Assembly: GCF_036186745.1 (NCBI RefSeq)
Contig: NZ_CP108086.1
Coordinates: 5,084,001 to 5,148,000, forward strand
DNA: 64,000 nt
Direction: 5' to 3'
DNA from: Microbispora hainanensis
GTDB taxonomy: Bacteria > Actinomycetota > Actinomycetes > Streptosporangiales > Streptosporangiaceae
Both the position numbers and the translations under genes were made by a program. The notes beneath the pieces were generated by a model. That model ran no database searches and was not told where the DNA came from. It worked only from the letters and a program-made list of their open reading frames with translations. Each line of letters begins with the position of its first letter. The first letter of the stretch is position 1. Positions 7,570 to 19,126 of this stretch are shown here, one piece after another.

Positions 7570-8127
7570 ATGTCTGATGCCCGAAATCAGGCCCGCGCCG
7601 TACTGGAAGGGCCCGACATCCACCGGGCGCTCACCCGGATCGCACACGAGATCCTCGAACGCACCAGGGGCGCGGAGAACGTCGTCCTGATCGGTATCCC
7701 CACCCGCGGCGCCACTCTCGCGCACCGCATCGCCGGGCGCATCGCCCAGTTCGAGGGGATCAAGGTCCCCGTCGGCGCCATCGACGTCACGATGTACCGC
7801 GACGATCTGCGCCTGCGGCCCGCGCGCCCGCTCGGCCGCACCGAACTTCCCCAGAACGGCGTGGACGGCAGGACCGTCGTCCTCGTGGACGACGTCCTCT
7901 ACTCCGGCCGCACCGTCCGCGCCGCGCTCGACGCGCTGAACGACGTGGGCAGGCCCAGGGCCGTCCAGCTCGCCACGCTCGTCGACCGCGGCCACCGCGA
8001 GCTGCCGATCCGCGCCGACTACGTCGGCAAGAACCTGCCGACCTCCAAGAGCGAGAAGGTCAAGGTCTTCCTTGAGGAGACCGACGGGCGCGACGCGGTC
8101 GTGCTCATCAAGGAGGACGACCGATGA
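7570..8127 (+). CDS. pyrR: PyrR bifunctional pyr regulator / uracil phosphoribosyltransferase
   Basis: RNA-binding repressor of the pyr operon with weak uracil phosphoribosyltransferase activity; 185 residues, normal length. The type I PRPP-binding loop is [14 protein letters not shown] in the middle of the chain, and [12 protein letters not shown] near residue 50 is the PPi loop. The ATG at 7570 is preferred to the TTG one codon earlier. Its Shine-Dalgarno (GGTGG) is inside the predicted PyrR-binding hairpin, so the protein probably represses its own translation. It is the first gene of the eight-gene pyr operon and overlaps pyrB by 4 bp. Confidence 0.95.
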   Translation: MSDARNQARAVLEGPDIHRALTRIAHEILERTRGAENVVLIGIPTRGATLAHRIAGRIAQFEGIKVPVGAIDVTMYRDDLRLRPARPLGRTELPQNGVDGRTVVLVDDVLYSGRTVRAALDALNDVGRPRAVQLATLVDRGHRELPIRADYVGKNLPTSKSEKVKVFLEETDGRDAVVLIKEDDR

Positions 8128-9059
8128 AGCATCACCTGATCTCGACCGGCGACCTCACCCGCGACGACGCGCTCCTCATCCTCGACACGGCCGAGGAGCT
8201 GGCGCAGGTCTCGCAGCGGTCCATCAAGAAGCTGCCCACGCTGCGCGGCCGCACGGTGGTGAACCTCTTCTTCGAGGACTCCACCCGGACCCGCATCTCC
8301 TTCGAGGCCGCGGCCAAGCGCCTGTCGGCCGATGTGATCAACTTCTCGGCCAAGGGGTCGAGCGTGTCCAAGGGCGAGTCGCTGAAGGACACCGCGCTCA
8401 CCCTGGAGGCCATGGGCGCCGACGCCGTGGTGATCCGGCACAGCGCCTCGGGCGCGCCGCACCGCCTGGCCACCTGGGTGCGCGGCAGCGTGGTCAACGC
8501 CGGGGACGGCACCCACGAGCATCCCACCCAGGCGCTGCTCGACGCCTTCAGCATCCGCCGCAGGCTGGGCCGCCTGGAGGGCCTGAAGATCGCCATCGTG
8601 GGCGACGTGCTGCACAGCCGGGTCGCCCGGTCCAACGTGCTGCTGCTGCACACGCTCGGCGCGGAGGTGACGCTCGTCGCCCCGCCGACCCTGCTTCCGG
8701 TTGCGGTCGAGACCTGGCCCTGTCAGGTCTCGTACGACCTCGACGCCGTGCTGCCCAAGTCGGACGTCGTGATGATGCTGCGGGTCCAGCTCGAACGGAT
8801 GAACGCGGCCTACTTCCCCTCGGCGCGGGAGTACAGCCGCCGCTACGGCCTCGACCGCGAGCGCTTCGCCCGCCTGCACGACGACGCCGTCGTCATGCAC
8901 CCCGGCCCGATGAACCGCGGCATGGAGATCTCCGCGGAGGTCGCCGACTCGCCGCGCTCGACGATCGTCGAGCAGGTCACCAACGGCGTGACGGTCCGGA
9001 TGGCCGTCCTCTACCTGCTGCTCGGCGGTTCCGAGCCCGCGATCGGAGGCGCCGAATGA
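8124..9059 (+). CDS. pyrB: Aspartate carbamoyltransferase catalytic subunit
   Basis: Joins carbamoyl phosphate and aspartate to give N-carbamoyl-aspartate, step two of pyrimidine synthesis. At 311 residues it is a standard catalytic chain. STRTR at 53-57 is the carbamoyl-phosphate motif, SKGES about 85 the mobile loop, and [10 protein letters not shown] the aspartate-side motif. No pyrI regulatory chain is present; in actinobacteria the enzyme commonly works without it. The ATG overlaps the pyrR stop (ATGA), and its own stop is overlapped by an ATG in the pyrC frame. Confidence 0.96.
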   Translation: MKHHLISTGDLTRDDALLILDTAEELAQVSQRSIKKLPTLRGRTVVNLFFEDSTRTRISFEAAAKRLSADVINFSAKGSSVSKGESLKDTALTLEAMGADAVVIRHSASGAPHRLATWVRGSVVNAGDGTHEHPTQALLDAFSIRRRLGRLEGLKIAIVGDVLHSRVARSNVLLLHTLGAEVTLVAPPTLLPVAVETWPCQVSYDLDAVLPKSDVVMMLRVQLERMNAAYFPSAREYSRRYGLDRERFARLHDDAVVMHPGPMNRGMEISAEVADSPRSTIVEQVTNGVTVRMAVLYLLLGGSEPAIGGAE

Positions 9060-9085
9060 GCACGTACGACCTTCACGGGGGAACT

Positions 9086-10387
9086 GTGAACACCATCCTC
9101 ATCAAGGGCGCGCGGATCCTGGGCGGCGCCCCGGGCGACATCCTGCTGCGCGACGGCGTCGTGGCGGAGACCGGCGACCTCGCGGGCGCCAAGGCCGACC
9201 AGACGATCGACGCCGACGGGCTGGTCGCCCTGCCCGGCCTGGTCGACCTGCACACCCACCTGCGCGAGCCCGGCCGGGAGGACGCCGAGACCGTCGAGAC
9301 CGGCACCCAGGCCGCGGCGCGGGGCGGATACACCGCCGTCCACGCGATGGCCAACACCTCCCCGGTGGCCGACACCGCGGGCGTGGTGGAGCAGGTCTGG
9401 CGGCTCGGCCAGGAGTTCGGCCACTGCGACGTGCAGCCCGTGGGCGCGGTGACCTCCGGCCTGGAGGGCCGCCAGCTCGCCGAGCTCGGCGCGATGGCCG
9501 ACTCCGCGGCCCGCGTGCGGGTCTTCTCCGACGACGGCAAGTGCGTGTCCGACGCCGTGCTGATGCGCCGGGCGCTGGAGTATGTCAAGGCGTTCGACGG
9601 CGTCGTCGCCCAGCACGCCCAGGAGCCCAGGCTGACCGAGGGCGCCCAGCTCAACGAGGGCGAGGTGTCGGCCAGGCTCGGCCTGACCGGCTGGCCGGCG
9701 GTCGCCGAGGAGGCGATCATCGCGCGCGACTGCCTGCTCGCCGCGCACGTCGGCTCCCGGCTGCACGTCTGCCACGTCTCCACCGCGGGCTCCGTCGAGA
9801 TCATCCGCTGGGCCAAGTCGAAGGGCTGGGACGTGACCGCCGAGGTCACCCCCCATCACCTGCTGCTGACCGACTCCTGCGCGGAGAGCTCGCCGCTCGG
9901 GCCGTACAACCCGATCTACAAGGTGAACCCGCCGCTGCGCACCGCCGACGACGTACGGGTGCTGCGCGAGGCGCTGGCCGACGGCACGATCGACTGCGTG
10001 GCCACCGACCACGCGCCCCACCCGGTCGAGGACAAGGAGACCGAGTGGGCCGCGGCGGCCATGGGCATGATCGGCCTGGAGACGGCCCTGTCCGTGGTCC
10101 AGGAGGCCATGGTCGAGACCGGCCTGCTCGACTGGGCCGGCGTCGCCGACCGCATGTCCGCCCGGCCGGCCAGGATCGGCAGGCTCGCCGGCCACGGCCG
10201 CCCGATCGAGGCCGGAGCCCCCGGCAACGTCACCCTGTACGACCCGTCGGTCCGGCAGCCCGTGGACCCGTCCGCGATGGCGTCGAAGAGCCGCAACACC
10301 CCCTACGAGGGGCTGACCCTGCCCGGCCGCGTCGTCGCGACGTTCCTGCGCGGCCGCCCCACCGTTCTCGAAGGGAAGCTCGTATGA
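9086..10387 (+). CDS. pyrC: Dihydroorotase
   Basis: Zinc amidohydrolase that cyclises carbamoyl-aspartate to dihydroorotate. Type I (long) dihydroorotase of about 433 residues. The metal motif HTHLREPG follows the first barrel strand, [10 protein letters not shown] lies in the centre and TDHAPH gives the catalytic Asp near the C-terminus. The GTG at 9086 is chosen because GGGGGA lies just upstream and the conserved sequence begins there. An ATG at 9056 overlapping the pyrB stop (ATGA) would add 10 residues and is a fair alternative. The stop overlaps the carA ATG. Confidence 0.95.
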   Translation: MNTILIKGARILGGAPGDILLRDGVVAETGDLAGAKADQTIDADGLVALPGLVDLHTHLREPGREDAETVETGTQAAARGGYTAVHAMANTSPVADTAGVVEQVWRLGQEFGHCDVQPVGAVTSGLEGRQLAELGAMADSAARVRVFSDDGKCVSDAVLMRRALEYVKAFDGVVAQHAQEPRLTEGAQLNEGEVSARLGLTGWPAVAEEAIIARDCLLAAHVGSRLHVCHVSTAGSVEIIRWAKSKGWDVTAEVTPHHLLLTDSCAESSPLGPYNPIYKVNPPLRTADDVRVLREALADGTIDCVATDHAPHPVEDKETEWAAAAMGMIGLETALSVVQEAMVETGLLDWAGVADRMSARPARIGRLAGHGRPIEAGAPGNVTLYDPSVRQPVDPSAMASKSRNTPYEGLTLPGRVVATFLRGRPTVLEGKLV

Positions 10388-11602
10388 CAGCCCTGCTCGT
10401 GCTCGAGGACGGACGCGTCTTCGAAGGAACCCCGTACGGCGCGGTGGGCGAGACGTTCGGCGAGATGGTCTTCAACACCGGCATGACCGGCTACCAGGAG
10501 ACGCTCACCGACCCCTCCTACCACCGCCAGATCGTGGCGATGACCGCCCCGCACATCGGCAACACCGGCGTCAACGACGAGGACCCCGAGTCCGGCAGGG
10601 TCTGGGTAGCGGGCTACGTGGTGCGCGAGCCGTCCCGGATCCCGTCGAACTGGCGCTCCCGCAGGACGCTCGACGACTACCTGCGCGACCAGGGCGTGGT
10701 CGGCATCGCGATGCCCGGCACCCGCGCCCTCACCCGCCACCTGCGCGAGCGCGGCGCGATGCGCGCGGGCGTCTTCAGCGAGGGCGGCGACATCGACGAG
10801 CTGGTCGAGCGGGTGCGGCGCTCGCCCGGCATGGAGGGCGCCGACCTGGCCCGCGAGGTCAGCACGGCCGAGCCGTACGTCGTGCCGGCGCGCGGCCGCA
10901 AGCGCTTCACCGTCGCCGCGGTCGACCTCGGCATCAAGGCGATGACGCCGGAGCGGATGTCCGAGCGGGGCTGCGAGGTGCACGTGCTGCCGGCGACCGT
11001 CACGGCGGCCGACATCCTCGCCCTCGACCCGGACGGCGTCTTCTTCTCCAACGGCCCCGGCGACCCCGCCACCGCCGACTACGCGGTCGAGTCGCTGCGC
11101 GAGGTGCTGGACGCGGGCGTGCCGTTCTTCGGCATCTGCTTCGGCAACCAGATCCTCGGGCGGGCGCTCGGCCTCGGCACCTACAAGCTGCGGTACGGCC
11201 ATCGCGGGGTGAACCAGCCGGTGCAGGACCGCAGGACGGGCAAGGTCGAGATCTCCGCGCACAACCACGGCTTCGCCGTGCGCGCGCCGCTCGACGGCCC
11301 CTTCGAGACCCCGTACGGCGCGGCCGAGGTGAGCCACGTCAACCTCAACGACGACTGCGTGGAGGGGCTGCGCCTGCTGGAGCGTCCCGCGTTCAGCGTG
11401 CAGTACCACCCCGAGGCGGCCGCGGGCCCGCACGACGCCGCGTACCTGTTCGACGAGTTCTGCGAGCTGATGGAGCGCGGGAGGGAGCGAGGGAGCGGCG
11501 CGCAGCGTGCCTCCCTGCCTGCGAGCGAGGCTCGGTCATTCGGCGCGCCCCCGGCACGACGGAGCGCGACCGAGGACACCGACGACAAGAAGGGGGCCGA
11601 GG

Positions 11603-11610
<8 letters not shown>
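10384..11610 (+). CDS. carA: Carbamoyl-phosphate synthase small (glutaminase) subunit
   Basis: Supplies ammonia from glutamine to CarB. It has an N-terminal CPSase small domain ([15 protein letters not shown] onward) and a class I glutamine amidotransferase with nucleophile in [12 protein letters not shown] and His/Glu in [12 protein letters not shown]. The length is 408 residues, longer than usual (about 370-380): the last ~40 residues after FCELMERG are a charged, low-complexity tail rich in Arg, Ser and Ala. The DNA of that tail shares an 18-nt near-identical stretch with the carB-pyrK spacer. The ATG overlaps the pyrC stop; the carB start lies inside the carA 3' end. Confidence 0.95.
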
Positions 11611-14881
<3,271 letters not shown>

Positions 14882-14996
14882 GCGCGGAGGGCGCGCTGGC
14901 AATCTGGACTGAGGAGCGAGGGGGGCGAGGTACGAGCGACCCGGAGCGACGAGGGCTGGGTACACTGCGCGCCTCCGGCACGACCAAGCCGGCTCA

Positions 14997-15023
14997 GGCG
15001 CCCGTTCGAACGGAGCGGGCGCC
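14997..15023 (+). other. Stem-loop in the carB-pyrK spacer
   Basis: GGCGCCCG (14997-15004) pairs with CGGGCGCC (15016-15023) around an 11-nt loop, 37 bases before the pyrK start. The 179-bp spacer is unusually long for this operon and also holds a TACACT -10-like hexamer (14961-14966). It could be a partial terminator, an mRNA processing site or a promoter region. Confidence 0.4.
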
Positions 15024-15060
15024 ATGAGCAGGGCGCGCGCCATAGGCAGGGAGGAAGGGA

Positions 15061-15918
15061 GTGGCCGGGAGTCCGGTTCAGGTCACGGGCACGGTGCTGA
15101 CGACGCGCCGCGTGGACGCCTACCATGCGCTCACGGTCGTCGCGCCGGGCATCGCCGACCGGTTCCGGCCGGGCCACTTCGTCACGGTCGCCGTCGGAGG
15201 CCGCAACTCCTCGATGCTCACCCGGCGGGCCTTCACGATCCACGACGTGAAGCCGGACTACGGTGGCACGGTGGAGCTCGTCTTCGGCGTGCGCGGTGCC
15301 GGGACGGCCTGGCTCGCCGACCTCCGGGCGCGCGACACGCTCGACCTGGTCGGCCCGCTCGGCCGTCCGTTCCCCCTGCCCCGCGACCCCTGCACCTGCG
15401 TACTGGTCGGCGACGAGCACGGCGCGGCGCCGCTGTTCGCGCTGGCGGACGCGCTGCAGCAGCGGGGCTGCCGCATCGACTTCGTGCTGGGGGCGCCGTC
15501 GGCCGACCGGGTCTTCGGGGCGCTGCGGGCCCGCAGGATGGGCGAGACGACCACGCTGACGACCGAGGACGGCTCGCTCGGCATGCGCGGCACGGTGACC
15601 GACGTGCTGCCCGGCGTGATCGCCGACGCGCGGGCCGACGCGGTCTACGCGTGCGGGCCGATGGCGACGCTGCGCGGCGTCACGGCGGTCGCCGCCGAGT
15701 TCGGCATCCCCGTGCAGGTGGCCGTGGAGGAGTCCATGGCCTGCGGCATCGGGGTCTGCATGACGTGCGTGGTGCCGGTCATCGGCGACGACGGCGTGAC
15801 CCGCATGGTCCGCGCCTGCACCGAGGGGCCGGTGTTCCGGGGCGAGCGGGTGCGGTTCGACGACGTCGGGACGATCCCGTTCGACGCGCTCGGCGCGCCC
15901 GGCGGACGGCATGCCTGA
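15061..15918 (+). CDS. pyrK: Dihydroorotate dehydrogenase electron-transfer subunit
   Basis: FAD and [2Fe-2S] subunit that passes electrons from the class 1B dihydroorotate dehydrogenase to NAD+. The ferredoxin-reductase-like fold shows the FAD region RRAFTIHD (55-62) and NAD region about 113-125. The iron-sulfur ligands C228, C233, C236 and C253 have the C-x4-C-x2-C spacing of PyrK. The GTG at 15061 follows GGGAGGAAGGGA; length 285. It sits directly before pyrD (22-bp gap). Its presence tells that orotate formation here uses the NAD-linked system and not only the quinone-linked class 2 enzyme. Confidence 0.93.
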   Translation: MAGSPVQVTGTVLTTRRVDAYHALTVVAPGIADRFRPGHFVTVAVGGRNSSMLTRRAFTIHDVKPDYGGTVELVFGVRGAGTAWLADLRARDTLDLVGPLGRPFPLPRDPCTCVLVGDEHGAAPLFALADALQQRGCRIDFVLGAPSADRVFGALRARRMGETTTLTTEDGSLGMRGTVTDVLPGVIADARADAVYACGPMATLRGVTAVAAEFGIPVQVAVEESMACGIGVCMTCVVPVIGDDGVTRMVRACTEGPVFRGERVRFDDVGTIPFDALGAPGGRHA

Positions 15919-15939
15919 GCCGGGGCGGGGGAGGCGGCC

Positions 15940-16914
15940 GTGACCGCCGACCTGCGGACCTACCTGGCCCATGTGGAGCTGCCCAACCCCGTGCTGACCG
16001 CCTCGGGCTGCGGCGGGACGGGCCGCGAGCTGGCCCAGTTCTCCGACGTCCACCGGCTGGGCGCCTTCGTCACCCGGTCGATCACCATGGCCCCGCGCGC
16101 GGGACGGCCGACGCCGCGGATGGCCGAGACGCCCTCGGGGCTGCTCAACGCCGTGGGCCTGCAGGGCCCGGGAGTCGAGGCGTTCCTGGAGCGCGAGCTG
16201 CCCTGGCTGGCCGAGCGCGGAGCCCGCACGGTCGTGTCGATCGGCGGCGGCACCGTGACCGAGTACACCGCGCTGGCACGGCGCCTGGCCGGCGTCGAGG
16301 GCATCACCGCCGTGGAGATCAACCTGTCGTGCCCGAACGTCGAGGACCGCGGCAGGGTGTTCGCCCGCGACGGGGCCGCCGCGGCGGAGGTCGTGGCCTC
16401 GGTGCGCGCGGCCACGCCGTACGAGGTGCCGGTGATCGCCAAGCTGTCCCCGGACGTGGCGGACATCGTCGCGGTCGCCCGCGCGTGCGTGGACGGCGGC
16501 GCCGACGCCCTCGCCATGATCAACACCCCGGTGGGGATGAGCATCGACGTGGACACGATGCGCCCATCGCTCGCGGCCGGCACCGGCGGCCTGTCCGGCC
16601 CCGCCGTACGGCCCCTGGCGGTGCGCTGCGTGTGGCAGGTGCACGCGGCGCTGCCGGGAGTGCCCATCATCGGCATGGGCGGCGTGACGACCGGCAGGGA
16701 CGCCCTTGAGCTCGTCCTGGCGGGCGCCTGCGCCGTCGCTGTGGGCACGGCGCTGTTCCATGACCCCTACGCCTGCCCACGCGTCCTGAGGGAGCTTGAG
16801 GAGCTTCTGCAGGAGCGCGGGTTCGACCGGCTCGCCGACGCCGTGGGCCTGGCCCACCGCCCGGCGGGCGCGCAACCACGAACACGCACAGACCTCGAGG
16901 AGAGTTCGCTTTGA
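15940..16914 (+). CDS. pyrD: Dihydroorotate dehydrogenase, class 1B catalytic subunit
   Basis: FMN enzyme oxidising dihydroorotate to orotate; cytosolic, with no N-terminal membrane helix of the class 2 type. EINLSCPNVEDRGRVF carries the catalytic Cys of class 1 enzymes. INTPVGMSIDV and IIGMGGVTTGRDALE bind FMN phosphate near the end of the barrel. 324 residues. The GTG at 15940 has a strong upstream GGGGGAGG. The C-terminal extension after HDPYACPRV runs to residue 324 and overlaps the pyrF TTG start by 4 bp. Pairing with pyrK supports class 1B. Confidence 0.94.
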   Translation: MTADLRTYLAHVELPNPVLTASGCGGTGRELAQFSDVHRLGAFVTRSITMAPRAGRPTPRMAETPSGLLNAVGLQGPGVEAFLERELPWLAERGARTVVSIGGGTVTEYTALARRLAGVEGITAVEINLSCPNVEDRGRVFARDGAAAAEVVASVRAATPYEVPVIAKLSPDVADIVAVARACVDGGADALAMINTPVGMSIDVDTMRPSLAAGTGGLSGPAVRPLAVRCVWQVHAALPGVPIIGMGGVTTGRDALELVLAGACAVAVGTALFHDPYACPRVLRELEELLQERGFDRLADAVGLAHRPAGAQPRTRTDLEESSL

Positions 16915-17609
16915 CCACGCCCGCTCCCATCGCCGTCGCCCTGGACGCGCCCGACATGGAGACCGCGGCCCGCTGGGCCGGCCTGGTCACCCCGCACGTT
17001 TCGACGGTGAAGGTGGGGCTGGAGCTCTACCTGCGCCACGGCCCCGACGTGATCGCCTCGGTGCGCGGCGCGAGCGGCGTGCAGGTCTTCCTGGACCTCA
17101 AGCTGCACGACATCCCCAACACCGTGGGCGCCGCCGCCCGGGCGGTCGCCCGGCTCAAGCCGACGTACCTCACCGTGCACGCCGCGGGGGGCCACGCGAT
17201 GGTCAAGGCGGCCGTCGAGGCGGCCCCCAACATCCAGATCGCGGCCGTGACGCTCCTGACGTCGCTTTCCGAGGCCGATCTCGGCGAGCTCGGCATGCAG
17301 GGACCCCCTACCGACATCGCGCGCCGCATGGCCGCCGTGGCCGTCGGGGCGGGCGCCCAGGCCCTCGTCTGCTCGCCCAGGGAGGTCGCCGCCGTACGCG
17401 CGGAGGTCGGCCCGGACGTGACATTGATCACTCCGGGCGTGCGGCCCGCCGGCGCCGACACCCAGGACCAGGCGCGGGTGGCCACGCCGGAGCACGCGAT
17501 CGCCCAGGGAGCCGATCTTCTGGTGATCGGACGGCCCATCACCGGGGCGCCGGACCCGGGTGCGGCGGCCGCCGGGATCGCCGCCGCGCTGCGTCGCGTG
17601 AGCGCCTGA
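16911..17609 (+). CDS. pyrF: Orotidine 5'-phosphate decarboxylase
   Basis: Last step of UMP synthesis, decarboxylating OMP. The catalytic array D-x-K-x2-D is seen in FLDLKLHDIPNT; VTLLTS and the closing VIGRPITGAPDP bind phosphate. 232 residues, as expected for the short bacterial form. The TTG start at 16911 overlaps the pyrD stop (TTGA) and follows GAGGAGAG. No terminator hairpin is clear after the stop. pyrE (orotate phosphoribosyltransferase) is not in this operon, as in many actinobacteria. Confidence 0.95.
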   Translation: MTTPAPIAVALDAPDMETAARWAGLVTPHVSTVKVGLELYLRHGPDVIASVRGASGVQVFLDLKLHDIPNTVGAAARAVARLKPTYLTVHAAGGHAMVKAAVEAAPNIQIAAVTLLTSLSEADLGELGMQGPPTDIARRMAAVAVGAGAQALVCSPREVAAVRAEVGPDVTLITPGVRPAGADTQDQARVATPEHAIAQGADLLVIGRPITGAPDPGAAAAGIAAALRRVSA

Positions 17610-17690
17610 TCGGGCGTTCGCCGGCCTCGGGCGCCGTCACCTTGCGTCATCCTGCTTAGGGCCTGCTGAGGCGGTTTTGATCTACGAAGA

Positions 17691-17782
17691 GTGACTTTTC
17701 CAATACCAAAAGTAGTAAAATCAATTTTGTAGTCCGAGAAACCGCCCTTGACGTTGCCGTTACGGCCAAGACCAGCTAGTTT
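17691..17782 (+). promoter_or_regulatory. AT-rich promoter region of mihF
   Basis: Two candidate promoters: TGACTT (17692-17697) with TAAAAT (17716-17721), 18-bp spacer; and TTGCCG (17754-17759) with TAGTTT (17777-17782), 17-bp spacer. The block at about 17669-17750 is strikingly AT-rich for this chromosome and is bounded by GGCGGTTT and AAACCGCC. Confidence 0.5.
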
Positions 17783-17828
17783 CCCCTCCCGTCCGAGTAC
17801 ATCGACAAGAAATTCGAGGTGACCCGGC

Positions 17829-18152
17829 GTGGCTCTTCCTCCCCTGACCCCCGAGCAGCGCGCCGCAGCTCTTGAGAAGGCTGCCAAGGCACGCAAGGAG
17901 CGTGCCGAGGTCAAGAACCGGCTCAAGCACGGCGCGGTTTCGCTGGCTGAGGTGCTGAAGGATGGGCAGACCGACGACGTCATCGGCAAGATGAAGGTCT
18001 CGGCTCTGCTGGAGTCGCTCCCTGGCGTCGGCAAGGTCCGCGCCAAGCAGCTCATGGAGCGCCTTGGTATCGCCGAATCCCGCCGCGTGCGGGGTCTCGG
18101 CGCCAACCAGCGCGCCTCCCTGGAGCGCGAGTTCGGCGGCGCCGAGAGCTGA
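17829..18152 (+). CDS. mihF: Actinobacterial integration host factor mIHF
   Basis: Nucleoid-associated protein that bends DNA and is needed for phage integration and normal chromosome structure and development in actinobacteria. It is 107 residues: a long basic N-terminal helix ([20 protein letters not shown]), then the helix-two-turn-helix core with [20 protein letters not shown], the hairpin-like DNA-contact segment. The GTG at 17829 follows GAGGTGA (17817-17823). It stands between pyrF and gmk, the usual actinobacterial neighbourhood of gmk-rpoZ. Confidence 0.95.
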   Translation: MALPPLTPEQRAAALEKAAKARKERAEVKNRLKHGAVSLAEVLKDGQTDDVIGKMKVSALLESLPGVGKVRAKQLMERLGIAESRRVRGLGANQRASLEREFGGAES

Positions 18153-18190
18153 TCTCGGCGGCGTACGAGCGAGTTTCACGGGGGTACGGA

Positions 18191-18835
18191 GTGACCGACA
18201 TGTCCCGGTCCGCTGGAGATCGGGCCCACGAGGCAGTCGCGACCAGCGGGTCCAGGGCACACGGCGGTGACTCCAAGCCCCGCCCGCGCCTGACGGTCCT
18301 GTCCGGTCCGTCGGGTGTGGGGAAGTCCACGGTCGTCGCCGAGCTCCGGCGGTCCCACCCAGAGGTGTGGCTGTCGGTCTCGGTGACAACCCGGAAGCCC
18401 CGGCCGGGGGAGCAGCACGGCGTGGAGTACTTCTTCGCCGACAACGACGAGTTCGACCGGCTCGTCGCCTCCGGTGAGCTTCTGGAGTGGGCCGAGTTCG
18501 CCGGCAACCGCTACGGCACGCCCAGAGGGCCGGTGCTGGAGAAGCTGGCGGCAGGGGTCCCCACCCTGCTGGAGATCGACCTGCAGGGCGCCAGGCAGGT
18601 GCGCAAGACGATGCCCGATGCCCTGCTGGTGTTCCTCGCCCCGCCGAGCTGGGAGGAGCTGGAGCGGCGGCTGCGCGGCCGCGGCACCGAGCCTCCCGAC
18701 GTGATCGCCCGGCGCCTGGAGATGGCCCGGATCGAGCTGGCGGCGGAGAAGGAGTTCGATCTCACGATCGTCAACACGTCCGTCAAGGATGTGTGCCACC
18801 GGCTGATAACCTTGATGGGAAACTCACCTAGCTAG
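18191..18835 (+). CDS. gmk: Guanylate kinase
   Basis: Phosphorylates GMP to GDP with ATP. P-loop [14 protein letters not shown]-binding [13 protein letters not shown] and lid RLRGRGTE are all present. 214 residues with a ~30-residue polar N-terminal extension before the fold ([17 protein letters not shown]). The GTG at 18191 follows a weak GGGGGT; an in-frame ATG at 18200 would remove three residues. It forms a unit with rpoZ (13-bp gap) and coaBC. Confidence 0.95.
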   Translation: MTDMSRSAGDRAHEAVATSGSRAHGGDSKPRPRLTVLSGPSGVGKSTVVAELRRSHPEVWLSVSVTTRKPRPGEQHGVEYFFADNDEFDRLVASGELLEWAEFAGNRYGTPRGPVLEKLAAGVPTLLEIDLQGARQVRKTMPDALLVFLAPPSWEELERRLRGRGTEPPDVIARRLEMARIELAAEKEFDLTIVNTSVKDVCHRLITLMGNSPS

Positions 18836-18848
18836 GGGAATCACTGAC

Positions 18849-19112
18849 GTGGCAAGCAGCTCCGCCTACGCGGAAGGCATCACCAACCCGTCGATCGACG
18901 CGCTTCTCGACATCGTCGACAGCAAGTACAGCCTCGTGATCATGGGTGCGAAGCGGGCGCGCCAGATCAACGCCTACTACTCGCAGCTCGGCGAGGGCCT
19001 GCTGGAGTACGTGGGGCCCCTCGTGGAGACCCACGCCCAGGAGAAGCCGCTGTCGATCGCGCTGCGCGAGGTCTCCGAGGGCCTGCTCACCTCTGAGCCC
19101 ATCGAGGGCTGA
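18849..19112 (+). CDS. rpoZ: RNA polymerase omega subunit
   Basis: Small assembly and stability subunit of RNA polymerase that wraps the beta-prime C-terminus. 87 residues with the family core [20 protein letters not shown]. The GTG at 18849 follows AGGGGAA. It lies between gmk and coaBC with short gaps, the typical actinobacterial gmk-rpoZ-coaBC order. Confidence 0.94.
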   Translation: MASSSAYAEGITNPSIDALLDIVDSKYSLVIMGAKRARQINAYYSQLGEGLLEYVGPLVETHAQEKPLSIALREVSEGLLTSEPIEG

Positions 19113-19126
19113 GCACCGCCTCCGTC

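Noticed and set aside
8019..8900. Reverse frame opposite pyrB
   Set aside because: Shadow frame; pyrB motifs are unambiguous on the plus strand.
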